Assembly (NCBI RefSeq): GCF_010015445.1
Contig: NC_053127.1
Span: 27,254,215 to 27,318,214 of the forward strand
DNA length: 64,000 nt
DNA from: Perca fluviatilis
Taxonomy: Eukaryota; Chordata; Actinopteri; Perciformes; Percidae
Direction: 5' to 3'
Below are positions 1 to 13,925 of the stretch, one piece after another. Made by a program: the position numbers and the translations under genes. The notes beneath the pieces were generated by a model that was not told the DNA's origin, made no database searches, and saw only the letters and a program-made list of their open reading frames with translations. Numbering within the stretch: position 1 is the first letter of the stretch; the number at the start of each line of letters is the position of its first letter.

Positions 1-1434
1 CTCTAGTTGCTTTAAAGGGACACCAAACTGAACTGAATCTCTGCCTCATGCGCTGTGCGAGTTCTCCCAAGTGACCCTCATGTGTTGGCTGTAGCTTGTG
101 ATACTCGTTTTTTTAGAGGACCAGTTACGCAATTGTTAAGGTTAACAGCCCCAGTGCTTTGTGTAGCAGGAATGCATCATATCACCCAGTGTCAGCAACG
201 CTTTCATCTGGTAATCCGGCCCTCATGTACCCCATCCCCTGGGCTCACCTCTTAGGGCTTTTATTTCTTGTCTTATCAGCGGAACAGTGTGTTGTCTTTC
301 ATACACCCCCCAGCACCTTCAGTCCTTTAGTCTGTCGCACTGTTAAGGAAGTGAGAGAGAGAAAATGGGATTCCACCGTAAGTAAGGTGTTCCTCAAGGC
401 TCTTGATTTACGTCGTTGAGGTCATTTTCTGAGAGCAGAGGTTATCAAAGTAAGAGGGGGAAAGGGACAGGGGCATGCCTGGGTTTTAAAAACATCCAGA
501 AGTTAGTTATTGTAGTTTGGCCAGCTTATCGACATGATCAGCAGTTGGGGCAGCAGCAGTGGCTGTGACTCACAGCTCATGGAGGCACTTATGATACTTT
601 AAAACCCTCTTAGCTTGGTTGCCTGAACCTCAAACAACACCATATTTACCCCTCCCCCTACCATCCTTAATCACCCTCCACTGCAAGACACCCCCTCCCA
701 GCGCAGCAGTGTTACAGAGCCTCGATAAGCAGTAACCTGATCATTTTGAACGGCTTCCCGGAGATAATGGGAGCCAGAGAAGTTGGGCATTAGGAGCGAA
801 AAGAGGAAGGGGCGATGTTCCTGGCAGCTCTTGGCTCCCTCATCGAAGCCAAGGAGCTGGACAGGGGTGCACGCATTAACAGGGAGTTACTGTAAAAGTA
901 CGGGTGCAGAGGGGTTGTAAAGTTTGAGGGCGAGCATCTGTCTGCACTCTCATTCCCACTTAAGAGTCAAAGCGCTTTCCTCTACATGAAGCATTAGATG
1001 CAAAGTTTGACATTTACATGCTATGTGAAGGGTTTATTGGTGAAAGTGCCGTTGTTTGGGCTAATAGCAGGCTAGCCATCTAGAGAATTAGTGGTGAAGC
1101 TTGTGGACCAGTGGCACTTAGCCAGCGCAGAAAGTGCAGGCCTCAAACCCTGATCTAATCTCTCAGCACTCGATCAAGAGATTTGTTCTATGTATTTTCA
1201 GTTGAAAATGTCTTGCCTCTAGGGCATGCAGGGTGGTGGTATTTCATGTAGCATTTGTTTGTTTTAACATGGAGCAAAGGAACAGTGTGATGATGAAGTG
1301 TTCCAATGATGGATGTGATCTGTCATGTTTCCACCCTACACACCCCCTACGGCCACACACACATAGCTGTCAACAATATTAACAGATGGGACTCTGCTGT
1401 GTGTGTTCAGATCCCCTGGGGACAAACCAGACTC

Positions 1435-1442
<8 letters not shown>

Positions 1443-1474
<32 letters not shown>
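1443..1474. repeat. (CA)16 microsatellite
   Basis: Uninterrupted AC dinucleotide run in non-coding sequence. A short GT run follows at about 1571-1588. Confidence 0.95.
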
Positions 1475-1476
<2 letters not shown>

Positions 1477-2564
1477 GTGATGGGCTAATACATTATAAAT
1501 TATATCAATAACTTCAGTCTGCTACACATTACCTGGTGTTTATTAGCTTGTGTCTCCTTTGTCTGGCTAAGCGTGTGTGTGTGTGTGTGAGTGGGGGTTG
1601 TAGATGGATGGAGTGTGCCTTTGTGCAGCAACAAAGAAAGTCCTCATTGCTTTTTTCCTCATAAATGCGCTTATTTTATTCTTTATATTCCCTTTAGTTT
1701 TTTTTCACTATATTTTTTAATGAGGCTCATCCCTCATAGTCTTTCCATGTTTGAGCATATGCTGCTTTTTTATTGATGAGTCCCAATTAAGCTGACTTCC
1801 TCATCAGATGATCCTTGATCAGTGGAGCTGATAGCAGTGTTTTGATGGATTTTTATCTTCCCACAAAGAAGCTCCTCCGTCACAACCCTCACTTAGACAG
1901 CCTTTGTTCCCACTTAAAACAATCTCTCCCTGCCACTTGGGATATGCATGCCCTAAATAACTACATGCACTCCTGTAAGCATTCTTAGATCATGCAAACA
2001 TGCCGATACCCACTGTTTTTTTTCTCTCTGTGAGTAGAATAGGAAAAGCCCCTGACCAGCCAAATCTAGTTTGTGTTAGTGTGAAAACAAAACAGTACAC
2101 ATTTGATCAACATTTGTCATCCAGCTTGATGCTGTTGTTGGGTTTGTCTCAGAATCGGATTTCGTAGGCTGGGATGAAAAGGCAATAATGAGGAATTGTA
2201 ATGTGTTGTTATAATGCCATCTTCTTATAGAAAATGACGAGGACAGCAGCAAAACCAAATGTTGGTATGTTGGACTGTCCTGACCTTACAGTCTGATGAG
2301 GCCGTCATGTGGAATGATGTTAATCATGTAGAGCAAGTAGCCTAAATACATTTGTATCGTGAGTAAGTCGGTTGCACTTTGACCTGAAGTTCTGCTTTCA
2401 GTCTGTAGTCAGCTCCATCATTACTTAAATCCCTGAGTAATGACTGAGATCTATTCCAGTCTAATTCAGTATAAACAACGTTTGTCAATGTCTTACGTGA
2501 TCTTTAAAATGTAAATGAAAAATTCAAAGTCTGAGATTAACTCTAGCCCAGACTTGTGGTGTAT

Positions 2565-2865
2565 GTTGTTAATATCTACCAGAGTGAAATGGCATTGACT
2601 GACTGACCATCACAAATATATGCGCTATACGTACAAAGAGTACAGATGAGGCGGATGGTAATAACATTTGTTTGGCAAGTAAATCATAAACCAAAGTATT
2701 GGACACCAAAGTCATTAAAATGTATCTTGAGCAAGCCATGAAGTCTGAAACAAATTCCATAGCAGTTCATCAAATAGTTGTTGAGATATTTCACTCTGGA
2801 CCAAAGTGGTGGACCAGCCCGACCCACATTGCCATCTATAGAGCCGTACTGTTGGCGTGGCCGAA
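2565..2865. repeat. Teleost interspersed repeat relic
   Basis: The block contains the module AATAGTTGTTGAGATATTTC, then CTGGACCAAAGTGGTGGACC, then a 'cattgccatctatagagcc' end. I recognise this order from a very abundant interspersed repeat in percomorph genomes. No terminal repeat or target-site duplication was identified, so the borders are approximate. It is divergent and non-coding. Confidence 0.6.
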
Positions 2866-4749
2866 AAACATTATAGATTTTAGCTTTGAAAGTGATTAGC
2901 CAAATCTTACTAAATTCTGAATGTAACCAGTTATGAGTAAAGGGATGCCAGAACTGGTGAAAATGTCAGCTGCTCTACAAGTCGAGGCGTTGGACAGACT
3001 TTTGATTCAGCCAAGGATAAAGATGTGATCTGTGAACCGTGTAGGAAGAGCAAAGCAGGAAAGCTTTGCTGTAGCTGTTGGATGACTAAGGACCCAGTGA
3101 AAGAATAAAGCCTCAAGACTAAAAAGCCTACATTTAAAGGCCACAGGATCTCTGTGTGACCTTCTTCATATGTCTCTGCCCCCTTTTCTCTCTTTCTTTT
3201 TTCCCCAGCACAAAATACAAACCCATTGCTCCCCAATGGACCTCAGAGACGTCGAGGGCAACAGGCTTTGTAATTGTTCCTCATTATGACATTACATAAT
3301 GTTTCAGGGAACTGTAAGGGATTAACAACAGATGTATGATTTCCTACCATCAACATGCATATGCAGCACACGTGGAGAGACACCGAAGAAAAAGAGGCGG
3401 AGGAGGAGGAGAATAGGAATGAGAGCCCCAGATGGTGGCCAATTATGTGATGCTGAGAGTTAAAGTGAGAACAAAGGAGCTCATCACCGCCTGAGAAATG
3501 AAAAGCTCTCCAGAGAGAAACCGTGAATCTCTCCACGCATTAACTACCGCCTTTTTGTCTTGTGGAAGAGTCAGGGTTCAGAAATAATTGGAAACAGTCT
3601 GAAGGAGAGAGGGGGTCAGCTGATACAAAGAGTGTCATATTTGAACACAGAGGCTGTCGATGCTGTCTGCGCTTCAATAAAAGCGTGAGAGGTGATGAGA
3701 GCCTCTCAGTCCGGCCATAAGAGCTTGAGTTTCCGTTTTCACCGATCAGGATCAGTTAACTCGGGTGTTACTAAAACTTTCCCAGTGCCTCTCTTATTGT
3801 TTCAGCCGCTTAGTAGCTTTGGAGCCTGAGACTTGAAGAGAATAATGCAGAGGCTCTGCAGTTGGAGACAAGTGCACAGAGAGAAGCAAGAAGTGGCCAT
3901 TAATAATGACAAGTAGATTTTCTGTTAACACCCCAACCCCTTGCTGTCTTTGTAACCCTGCTGTGTTTAAAGTTCTTAATCAGTTTTCATAGCAAGGGAC
4001 AACTGCTAGCAGACCAGCAAATGGTAACAAAATTAAAAAAATCACTCTTATTTGATTAAACCCTGCGTTTTAATTCAGGTTTTTTCCCTTGGTGCAGGGC
4101 AGTTCTCTTTTCTTCTAATTCACAAATAAACTTCACATTCACACATTCCCTGGCTGCTCTCAAGCTGTGGATTTATAGACAACTGATGACATTGGGGAAA
4201 GAGATTCACCTCATCCCTCTCATCACGGTCCCAGTCTGACTCTCTGAGGGGCAAAGCTCATTTCATGCTTGGCTCTGTCTGCCAGCGCACTGAGAGGCTC
4301 AACCCATGGATCGTCTAGGGTTTGTGAAATCCCTGGGTGGTCAACGGATGAGTGTCCTGTGTATTCCTGTCTGCCTGGAGATGCGTCCTTTGTTTCTGCT
4401 CTTTCCTCTTGATCTATTACCAGGTTTACCTTGTTTTAGGCTGGTAATTAAATCTTTATGATATGAAATTCATAGAAAACATCATCTAAAGTAGTATCGG
4501 ATCATGTAAATTGCATTGAAAACCTGAGCTAAACCTGGGTTAAAAAGCATAAGATAATAAATTCCTCACATTAAATTACGTTCAAGCGCTCTAATGGCTG
4601 TAGTGATTTGAACTCTTGTCCATCAGGAGCAAAGACGGAAGTCAATCGATGTTGTTATTATTAAAAAGCTACGTGATCTGCTGAAGGGAGGTGGTCAGGG
4701 CGGTTGGTTGGGTTGACAAAATGTCTGACTTTAAACATTCCTTTCCCGT

Positions 4750-4897
4750 TTCCAACCGATGTTAAGCTACGCTAACCAGCTGCTGGCTGGACTGCTATGA
4801 GACTGGAAACAATTTTTATTTTTTTTATTTAAATTATTTTTTATCTCTGCAAGAAAGCGAATAAGCATATGTCCCATAAGTGTCAAACTATTCCTAC
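4750..4897 (-). repeat. Interspersed repeat, 'GCTTAGCTTAGCATAA' family, copy 1 (reverse)
   Basis: Read on the minus strand, this runs from GGAATAGTTTGACA-like sequence through a 'gcttattcgctttcttgc' stretch to 'ggttagcgtagcttaacat'. The same family occurs on the plus strand at 10295-10520 and 13645-13925. Similarity among the three copies is clear by eye but patchy, as expected for an old non-autonomous element. Borders are approximate. Confidence 0.6.
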
Positions 4898-7800
4898 CAC
4901 CCCTCTCCTCCACACTGTCTTCCTTCGTACTTGGTTGACTGGTTGGACAGCTCTACAAAGACACCTTTCAGTATTCCTCTGCCTTCTTTTCTTTCTTCTT
5001 AATCAGATTTCACATCACTGCCAGAACCAAGTCTGTGACCACCAGATGCAAATGCCTTTTTTTTTTTTCCCCAATAGCCCAGTGAGACCAGAATTCTTTC
5101 TGCCTCTCTGCATCCCTTGTCTTCTTGTTGTTGTTGGCAGCCTTCTGGCCCATATTAAAGTAAATGGGCTTCAGCAACACACTGTGTCTCAGCATGGAGA
5201 GCCAGTTCTGGCTTTAATGTGGCCAGATGAGGGACCAGAGCTGTTCCTACAGCAGTAAGATGTGATGGATATCTGTAGCTGACGTTTGCTCTGGGATGCT
5301 GGGTTGTGATCGGGTTTGACAGTTCTAAAGCTGTAGCGTTTACTTAAATGCCACTTTGTTAAAATGTTCTCCTCGGCTGTTTTATTTAGACGTGATGGTT
5401 GTGCAGGAACTTCGATGCTTTCCACATGGCTATAGCTGGGGTCTGAAATTGAGCAAGTATTTGCTTACCGTGGGTCTGCATCTCATTATGCAGGATTGTT
5501 GATCTGCAGTGGGGCCTGTTTGAGGTTTGGTTTCTTCCCCAAATTGGAGATATGGTGGGGAGGACAGTGGGGCAGCGGTCGGCAACAGGAATAAATGGAA
5601 GTGCAATTATGTTGTCTTTCTTTTTTGGGGGGGGGGCTGAATTGCGGCTTTAATCCAAAGTGCGTTGTACTATCGTAAGTAAACGGAGTTTTAGCACGGT
5701 TGATCTTTGTAGAGAATGGAAAGTCAGGGTGAGCTATCGAGCCGTGTCTGTAAAGCTTGTAGGAATTCAGTATTGTGATGTGTGTTGCAGGGTGATCTCC
5801 CTGTTCACCACACTCCCCTACAGCCAGCCTACTGTGTAGCGTTTCACTCTAAACTTTTTCCCCAGAAGCGTCCATAAGAATCTGGCAGTATAGTGTGTCA
5901 GAAGGATTACTGACAATCCTGGTTTTCCGTTGTACAACTTCAGGATGATCTTTGTAAAACATCCACGATCCAGTGATAACATTTTGTATCCGCGGAAGTG
6001 GTTTAGAAATTAGATCTAATGATGTTTAGACAGAGGTAAGTGGTTGTTCCCAACAAGATGGGAGAAACAGCAGACAAACAACAAATGGTTTGACCATCAT
6101 GATCATAAGAGGTTTTGATATTGTCTGTCTGTATTTTCCAGGCACGCTTCAATTTTTTTGCTCATTGACATCCCTGTTGAAAATTCCAATAATTTTTTTA
6201 AGATGAGCTCCACCCCTGCTGTCTGCCAAGAGCTATGGGTGTATGTGTGTCTGTGTACTCATTCCTAGGGTGCTCCTAGTCCTTGAGCCCCACAGTCTTA
6301 GTTGAAGTACCTATACATCTATATGTGTGTGTATGCCTCAGTAAGCTGTCAGCTCTGTCTTTACACACATTGCCTGGCTCCTAAAGCCCCAGTAACTCTC
6401 ATACTCGTGGAGGTATACAGTTCTTCTGCTGATTGCAAATTAGTGAAGGAAGAGTGCCTTTCTAATGAGACATTTTGATGAAGATGAGAATTAGTAAGCT
6501 AGTCAATTCCACAAACCTTTAGTTTGTGTTTAGCTTGTGTTTCCTCTACACCACATGCAGATGAAACAGTAGCCGACTCTTAATCAGTAGCTTGAGGTAC
6601 TGCAGCTGTTATTTTTGGGTTTCTGCGTGCAGTTTTTGCATGTTGTTTGTTGAGTGTTGCAGAGGCATCTGCTCGGCTCCTGTGGTGATCTAACAGTATT
6701 CATGGGTGAGTCAAGAGAGAAAGCCCCCAGCCACAAACACACAGTGAATTTGCCCGCTAGACAGAGAGAAAAATGAGTGGACATGAAAACTGCTGGCAGA
6801 GGGAAATACACTTATTAATAGTACGCTTCCCAGGCTTGTAGGAAGATTTGAAGTGAATGTTATGTCCCTAAAATAGTGCTTTTAGCCTGTAGCCGTATAT
6901 GAACTGTGGCCTTTTAACCCCAATGTAAGCACAAGTTGATGTACAGTGGCTATGCTGTGGTTTATGATGTCCAGATTTATATCCGAACATAGGGGTGCAG
7001 TGGGTCAGACGCAAATAAACCGCAACATCCAGTATGTGCACGACAGCTGAGAGCAGAGGTTTATAAGGTTTTAGTCTGATAGCTCAATGGTTTTCCTTGC
7101 TAAAAAGTAATTCATTTTGAATGATTGCTGGTTAAATACTTGACTTGTACTTACTTAATAAGTACTATAGTATACATATAAAAACTGTATGGATTTTGTA
7201 CTACTATATGGGTTTTTGGCTGTTTTACTGTCTTCTCTTATAAAATGGCTTGTGTCAGTAGTTTCAGGTCATGGCGCAAACCTGCGTGCTTGCGTGTTTG
7301 TTTTCCCTCTATTCAACATTTTAGCTAGTCCTGATGACCTTTCCATATTCCTTCCACTCCACTTAACAGAGTGGTACAAGACCTCTCCATGTTTAATGCA
7401 AATGCATTCAGGGAGTGTAATACTGAGATGAGTTTTGACCATTGATTGTTGTTTTTTTTAGCTTCAAGTACAGAATCTATGCTCTGCAAACCCCCAGCTT
7501 TTTTCATAACTTTGGTTGTTGCAAAGGCTATGGCTTCCCATTAAATTATGCTGTTCATATGGCAGGACTGTGAGCAGTGCCAGGCGTTTGATCCTGCTTT
7601 ATGACTTCCTGTCCCAGGGCGAGGGAGGGAGCCTGCCCGTTTCCTGTTCGGACTGTGCAGACCGCATGAACTCTGGGCTGGTGTACCAATCGCACAGGCT
7701 CTTATCTAATTTATTTCGGTCCAAAACTGAAGCTGTATTAGATCAGGTTTTGTGGGAGTGTTTTCACAGTCTTAATTGATATTTCACTTCCTTCCCAGTT

Positions 7801-9360
7801 TGCTTTACAAACGTGCCACTGACAGCTGGCCACCCTGACAGGAGTTTACCATTCACTAATGAAACATAACATTCCTCTTGGCAGATATACATACGCTGTA
7901 ATGAGGTGAAAGGATGTAAACATATAACGATAATGGTTATATGGTGGATTCTACGTATTGTTTAACCCTTTCACAGCCGTAAAAACAAAGAACCTTCTAT
8001 AAGCTTCTTGAATCCTGACCTGGGACCTCGGTATTGGCCCCTTTTTCCCCCACAGTTGAGGCTAACGATGATGTCATTGTTTTCATGTGAAGGAAATGTT
8101 TCTAAAGTCCCTCCTGACTCCCTACGGGGATGTTTTAAACTTGTCAGCTGTGTAAAAGATGAAGTCATTGCCAGTGTGCTTATCATAGTGTTGATGGTCT
8201 CACCCAGTCCAGCTCTGGTGCTGCGGATCATGTCAGGGATCAAAGCATATCAACTTGATCGTCTGCCTTTCTCACACATTAAGGAATGTTAATCCTAGCT
8301 CAGCACTTGACTTTTTAAACAAAATCAAGTGACACGTACTGATCAAAATGTTTTTTCTAATGTCAGCAATGTATGCGCTCTCTCATAAGTTTGCTTATGG
8401 TATTCAACACTTGAATAAGGCACACTTTGAAATGAGCCACTCCAAAATAATCCACTATGACTAAAATGCACAATATGTAAATATCTGCCTCAATCAAAAC
8501 AATAACAAAAGACGGAGTTTGGTGACGTTGTGAAGTAGCGTGGGAATTAGGGAGGGTTATCTTCACCGTCATTGCAGTTAGTTTGTCCCGGTTAGGATTC
8601 AAATTAGTGTTTATCGTTCAGGAGGGTTTTACGGGTAGGTGAGTCATCCTCCTCTCCAAAACAAATGGACCAGGTCTTTTAAACTGGTAAAAACACTAAA
8701 TAAAGCAGTTTAACGTTAAAAATCTGTGTTTCTCTGACGCTGTTTAGGACATCCGTGAGGGGCTGCAAGCCGAGCTGACGATAATGTGGCTTAAAACTGG
8801 ATTTAAAGTCATTTATGACAGCTTCTTGCAGACAACCACAATGCTGACGCCTGTGCAAACTAAGGGGATATGACGCTGTTGACAGACGACCAAATGGAAG
8901 CGGACAGTTACGTTGGGTTTGACCATTGTTGGAAACATTTGGTACAATGTAAGAACACAACTCAACAAAAATTATATAACCTAGGGAGTAGATTTTTTGA
9001 CTTGTTAATGCGTTGAAGTTACTTACAGTATTATACCTTTAACCAGTGAAATGTACCAGTTTAACCTTGCAGAAAAACAGTGTATTCTTTTTGAGTGTTT
9101 CTCAGATGACGACTGCTCAATGTGCATTGCTTCGCTTGAAGCAGCCTGTTGCATAACCAGCGTGTCGTGCTGAATCCATCCGAGCAATGTTTTTGTTTTT
9201 TTTTACGTCTCTGGCAGAATCATGAAATGTGTTGTACCTGTTCCCTCTGCTGGTCCTGCTTTCAAAGAGCTGAGTGGGTGGATATGAGGGAGGGCACCTC
9301 AGAAGTCTATCTCACAGAGTCACAAATTGTCTGAATTATGCAATGTGTGTTGTATAATAG

Positions 9361-9483
<123 letters not shown>

Positions 9484-10294
9484 CCAGAAGCTGCAGAGGA
9501 GTTGTTTGGGTTGATTGCATCTCTGCCTGCTTGTATCTTCTCCGCAGTGACAGCGTTTCACTCAGCCAGCGTGAAGGAAGCAGGTCAGCGCTGGTTAGAT
9601 AGAAGCCAGCGTGATCCAGCCTCACTGATCCTGCCATTGGCTGCTTGCTATCGATCATTAGTGGAAAAAACACTCTTGTTTTGTTTCTAAGCCGTCTTCT
9701 TTACCTGTGAATTGGAAGAAGAAAGATAGGGGATTGAAGTAGAAAAAAGAAAAGAAGGGACTTAGTGACAGAGAGCGATACATCCGAGAGAAAACATTTA
9801 GCCACAGATAGTCCTTACAAGCCTGGGGTGGTTTGCTGGGCTGGCTGCTAACACTGTTAAACAGAGATGGGTCATCATAACAACCCAATCAGCATTGTAC
9901 TTGTCAGGAGCTGAAGCAGGTAGTGTCTCCATTGATTAACTAATTGATTTTTCACTTTCAAGTTGATGGCTTCTTCGCCTGCTAATAAGGTTTTGACCCC
10001 ACACTAATTTTATTTACATTTTTACTAAAGAAAAGGGGGCTGCGAGGGATCTTGATAATGCTGTGAATCAGTTAACTGAATAGTTGATGCAGTTTTGATG
10101 GCAAAGAAAATGCCAGAGCTTACAAAACAGATTTGTTTTGGATGATTGGGATTTCATGTCCCTCATTAAGGCGTGTTCTCAGTTGTTTGCCCACTGTTGA
10201 GGGAATACACCATCTCGGTCACATTTATATGCTGATAATAATTTTAAGAAATTGTAGGCCATGCAGTGTGTTATTTTGTTTTCATAACTGCTCA

Positions 10295-10520
10295 AAGGAA
10301 TAATGCAACATTTTAAGAATTTTCCTGCAGAGAGTTTGATCGACCCCATTTTCATGTTTGTACACTGAATATAAAGCTACAGCCAGTTAGCTTAGCTTAG
10401 CATAAGGACTGGAGGCAGGGTAAAACATCTAGCCTGGCTCGGGCCTAAGGTAACACAGTCTGCCTACTAGCCACCTCTAAAATGGTTCTACAGTGAGGTT
10501 ATGTGCTGGACTTTTTGACA
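10295..10520 (+). repeat. Interspersed repeat, 'GCTTAGCTTAGCATAA' family, copy 2
   Basis: Begins with 'aaggaataatgcaacatttt' and continues through 'agccagttagcttagcttag', 'ggactggaggcagggtaaaa' and 'agcctggctc' to 'gccacctctaaaatgg'. This is the same order of modules as copies 1 and 3. Non-coding, probably an old non-autonomous transposon. Confidence 0.65.
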
Positions 10521-10932
10521 ACTCCAGTTAATGTTTGGGGTTTTTTGTTTGCTCATTTCTTTCATTTTTCATTTCACGTTTATTTGAATAGGGATAGATG
10601 CTACGACATAGACATTTGTGCAACAAATCTCGATTGTACAGCATCACAACATTTATAGCTATTGTTAGTTTCCAATGAGCCAGGACAAAGTGAAAGTCTG
10701 CTGCTTGTTTAGCATCAAATCAAACATTGTTTTTAAGATCACAGTGAAGAGGAGGCACCTCTTCACCATGATCTTAGAAACAATGTCAACATCATAAACA
10801 CACTTCTAAGAACTGGAAAGCATTGAGTTGGTTTAATCTCGGAAGACTGTGTCCGTTTAAATTGAGTGTCCTTGTGTAAAACACTGTCTCATGTGCCGCC
10901 TTCCCTAACATTTAGACAGTCATACTCCAAAT

Positions 10933-11260
10933 TAGTGTTGCACGATTAGAGGAAAAACATGCGATAACGCTATCGCGATAACAATGTAACTTGCGATAAC
11001 TAAACAGATATTAAAGGTTACTCGGTTCCAACATTATTTCATTGAACAAATTGAACTTTAAATTGAATATCAAATGCAGCACTAAAAAAAGAATAACCGT
11101 TACATTTTAAAGTGCAGTTTCTACTGATATTCTCTTTCAACTGACACAAACAAAACACAAAAAGTGTCTTTCGCGATATGTCGCAGCCTTTCACGGTGTG
11201 TTTATTGCGCCAGTTCATATTGACGATGACGATAAAAAATGATTATATTGTGTTTCCCTA
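10933..11260. mobile_element. hAT-like MITE with 8-bp target duplication
   Basis: A 328-bp element begins TAGTGTTGCACGAT and ends TTGTGTTTCCCTA. It is flanked on both sides by CTCCAAAT (10925-10932 and 11261-11268); the direct repeat extends to ten bases, TACTCCAAAT. An 8-bp duplication and TAG/CTA termini are typical of hAT elements. It has no open frame, so it would depend on a transposase elsewhere. Its interior, rich in 'gcgata', resembles the block at about 62028-62391. Confidence 0.65.
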
Positions 11261-13086
11261 CTCCAAATCAACTCCCAGTTGCATAACACGTTCATCATCT
11301 CACCTCATGTCATTCAAGATCATCCTATCACCTCGTCTCCCCTCTTCCTTTTCCTTTTCCCTGCCCGTGTAATCTTCCAGGTGACTGGCCAGTCAGCCAT
11401 GGGTTTACACTTTTAGAGTGAATTATTCAAGCAGATCTGCAGCAGTGTCGTCCTGTGAGGCTGCAGTCTCTTCACCACTAGATCTGGGTCACACTGTTCA
11501 GATGTAACACTGCCTTGTCCCAGTAAAGCAAAGGGCACAACACCAAGATCACAACTTCAGCATAATGGGTTCACATCCACAGGATGGTCGTGTGAAGAAA
11601 TCACACCCTACTCCAGTCTACACCACACAGTTGTTGCTGAAACCGAGGAGAGTGTGTCATCCCCCCCCCCTCCCCCATACTTACTTCTTACCTTTGACCT
11701 ATTTACACAGATTAAAACGGATGCCAGGTATGACTGCAACTGAAAATGTTGTCTGTGCACATGACTTAACCAACCTAAAGCAAAATACAGCAAGCGTGTG
11801 CTCTAGCCAGAAAAACCTGGACACGCAACGATGGCTAAACCTGCTACGGAAAGATTTTGTTATCGCAATCTCCTCTTCTCCTTGCAGCTAAGGAAAAAAA
11901 AAATAGACCCAGACACTCAGGATTATGCGGTTTATGGATGCAGTGGTACTTTATGAGTAATGAAATCTAAACTTTTGAAAAATTCCAAAAGTTCTTTTGC
12001 ACCACCACTTGGGGTTTAAAAAAAAAAAAAATGCAAATTTGCTTCCTGCCTCATCAATTTTATTTTGAGTCATGAGTGTTTATTTAAAGCAAACTCAAGT
12101 TTTAGCTCAACTCAGATTTTATGCTGTAATGTTTGCCAGGGATCGGTGGATCAGTTGTAATTAAAGATAGTTTGCGGTGTTGTTTAGCTGTAATTACCTC
12201 CACCAAGGAGGTTCTGTTGTTTGTCTGAAAACACTGAGCCAAGGAGCCAAGGAGGTACACATACAGCATCAGCTGTGTCGCTCCTCTCTGTGGGAACATG
12301 ACTTAAATGATAATCAATCAAATCACAATGAAGAATAATGACAATAGAAATTAGAATAAATCAAGAGGGGACCGATAAACATATAAAATTAGCTATTACA
12401 ACCAATTAGGTGGAAGAACATGAATCACTCTATGGAATAAAATGTGAAGAACAGAATGTATACAGAGTGTGACCTTATTGTTTGTCATGCAGAACCTGCA
12501 GCGTTACTGCTTTACCATTTGCTCTTGCATCACTCTGCTCCTCCATCTGTTCTTGTGCTTTGTTTCCTTTCGCTCCGTTTATCTTTCCAGTTCTCTCTCT
12601 GTCCTCACCTGCATCCAGATTTCCTGATCAGACTCAAAAATATATAAAGTGAAGGGAACACCAGTTATAAAACGATTTTCTGCTGATTTGGGGCTTAATC
12701 TACCACTAAGAAAATGTGAAGGCTTACATTAGCTGGGTCTATTCACATCTTTTTATATCCTGAATACTCTTTGTGTTTCCACTCACTGTCTCTGAGAGGA
12801 CACACACATACTCCTCTTCTCATCCTGACCACACCCAACAACAGACACGAGCTACACGCTAAAGAAACCTTCTCCTCCTCCTTCCCCCGTCCCTCGCTCT
12901 CCATCACCACTTTTGTTTCGAAAGTGCTTAATAAGTGATGGAGCGGTTAATCTGAGGAAGATGCCCCCCAACGGCTCACATGAAAGAGAAGTAGGAATAA
13001 TCTGCGGAGCACCCTAAAGGCTGTGATTTCCCACCCTGCCAAACCCCCTCCCGCCTCTGCACTCCCATTTTAGCACTCCCACTGTA

Positions 13087-13087
<1 letters not shown>

Positions 13088-13118
<31 letters not shown>
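13088..13118. repeat. (CA)15 microsatellite
   Basis: Uninterrupted CA run in non-coding sequence. Confidence 0.93.
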
Positions 13119-13120
<2 letters not shown>

Positions 13121-13644
13121 CCTTTTTCACCCTATTTTGCCTTCCTCTTTCCTAAGCTCCACTGAAGGCAGCAGGAAAGATCAAAGAGGTGGAGTGGGTC
13201 ATCCAGTAAACATACTTATGGAGACCATTCGAATCAAATCGGATTGAATTATCCGCTCTCACCACCACAGCTTGCGGCTATCGATGTCACCCAGCCGGTC
13301 ACGTCAGCCAGACGCAGGCCTCAGAGAGACGAACATGATAAAAACACAGCACTTTGTCATTTTTGATCAGTAACTCAAATAAGCCGTAGGTCGTTCCAAA
13401 TGATCACCTTTGTCCCTGTAGCTGCTTCACAGGTATTTACAGTAAGAATGTTACAATATGAATGTACACACAGACTATACTGGCTTTGATAGAAATGCTA
13501 AAAGATGGGCTGGGCCTCCTTAAATGTGACAAAAAAATATTTAAAAAATTTAAGATATAACCTTAAAATACATAACCATACACTCAGAAATGCTCTTTTG
13601 AGTTTAAAGCAGTTTCAGCCAGCTATGTAAACAATGTTCTGTAT

Positions 13645-13925
13645 TAAAGGAATAGTTCAACATTTTAGGAATTACATTTATTCACGTTTTTGCAGTGTAG
13701 ATGAGAAGATCAATACCACTCTCATGTCTGTGGGTTAAGTATGGAGCTAGAGTCAGGAGTCAATTAGCTTAGCTAGGCATAAATACTAGAACAGCAGGAA
13801 ACTGCTAGTCTGGTCTGTCCAAAATCCACCTAACAGCGCCTCTAAAACTCACTCATCAATCTGAACACGAAATGTAAAACCAAAATGACAAGCTTTTAGT
13901 TTTTTCTCTGGGTGCATTGAGTTCC
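13645..13925 (+). repeat. Interspersed repeat, 'GCTTAGCTTAGCATAA' family, copy 3
   Basis: The fullest of the three copies: 'aaggaatagttcaacatttt', 'gatgagaagatcaataccac', 'tctcatgtctgtgggttaag', 'ttagcttagctaggcataaa', then 'tccacctaacagcgcctcta'. Borders are approximate and no flanking duplication was found. Confidence 0.7.

Noticed and set aside
2699..2899. 66-codon plus-strand frame
   Set aside because: It lies in an interspersed repeat relic and has no protein similarity I recognise.
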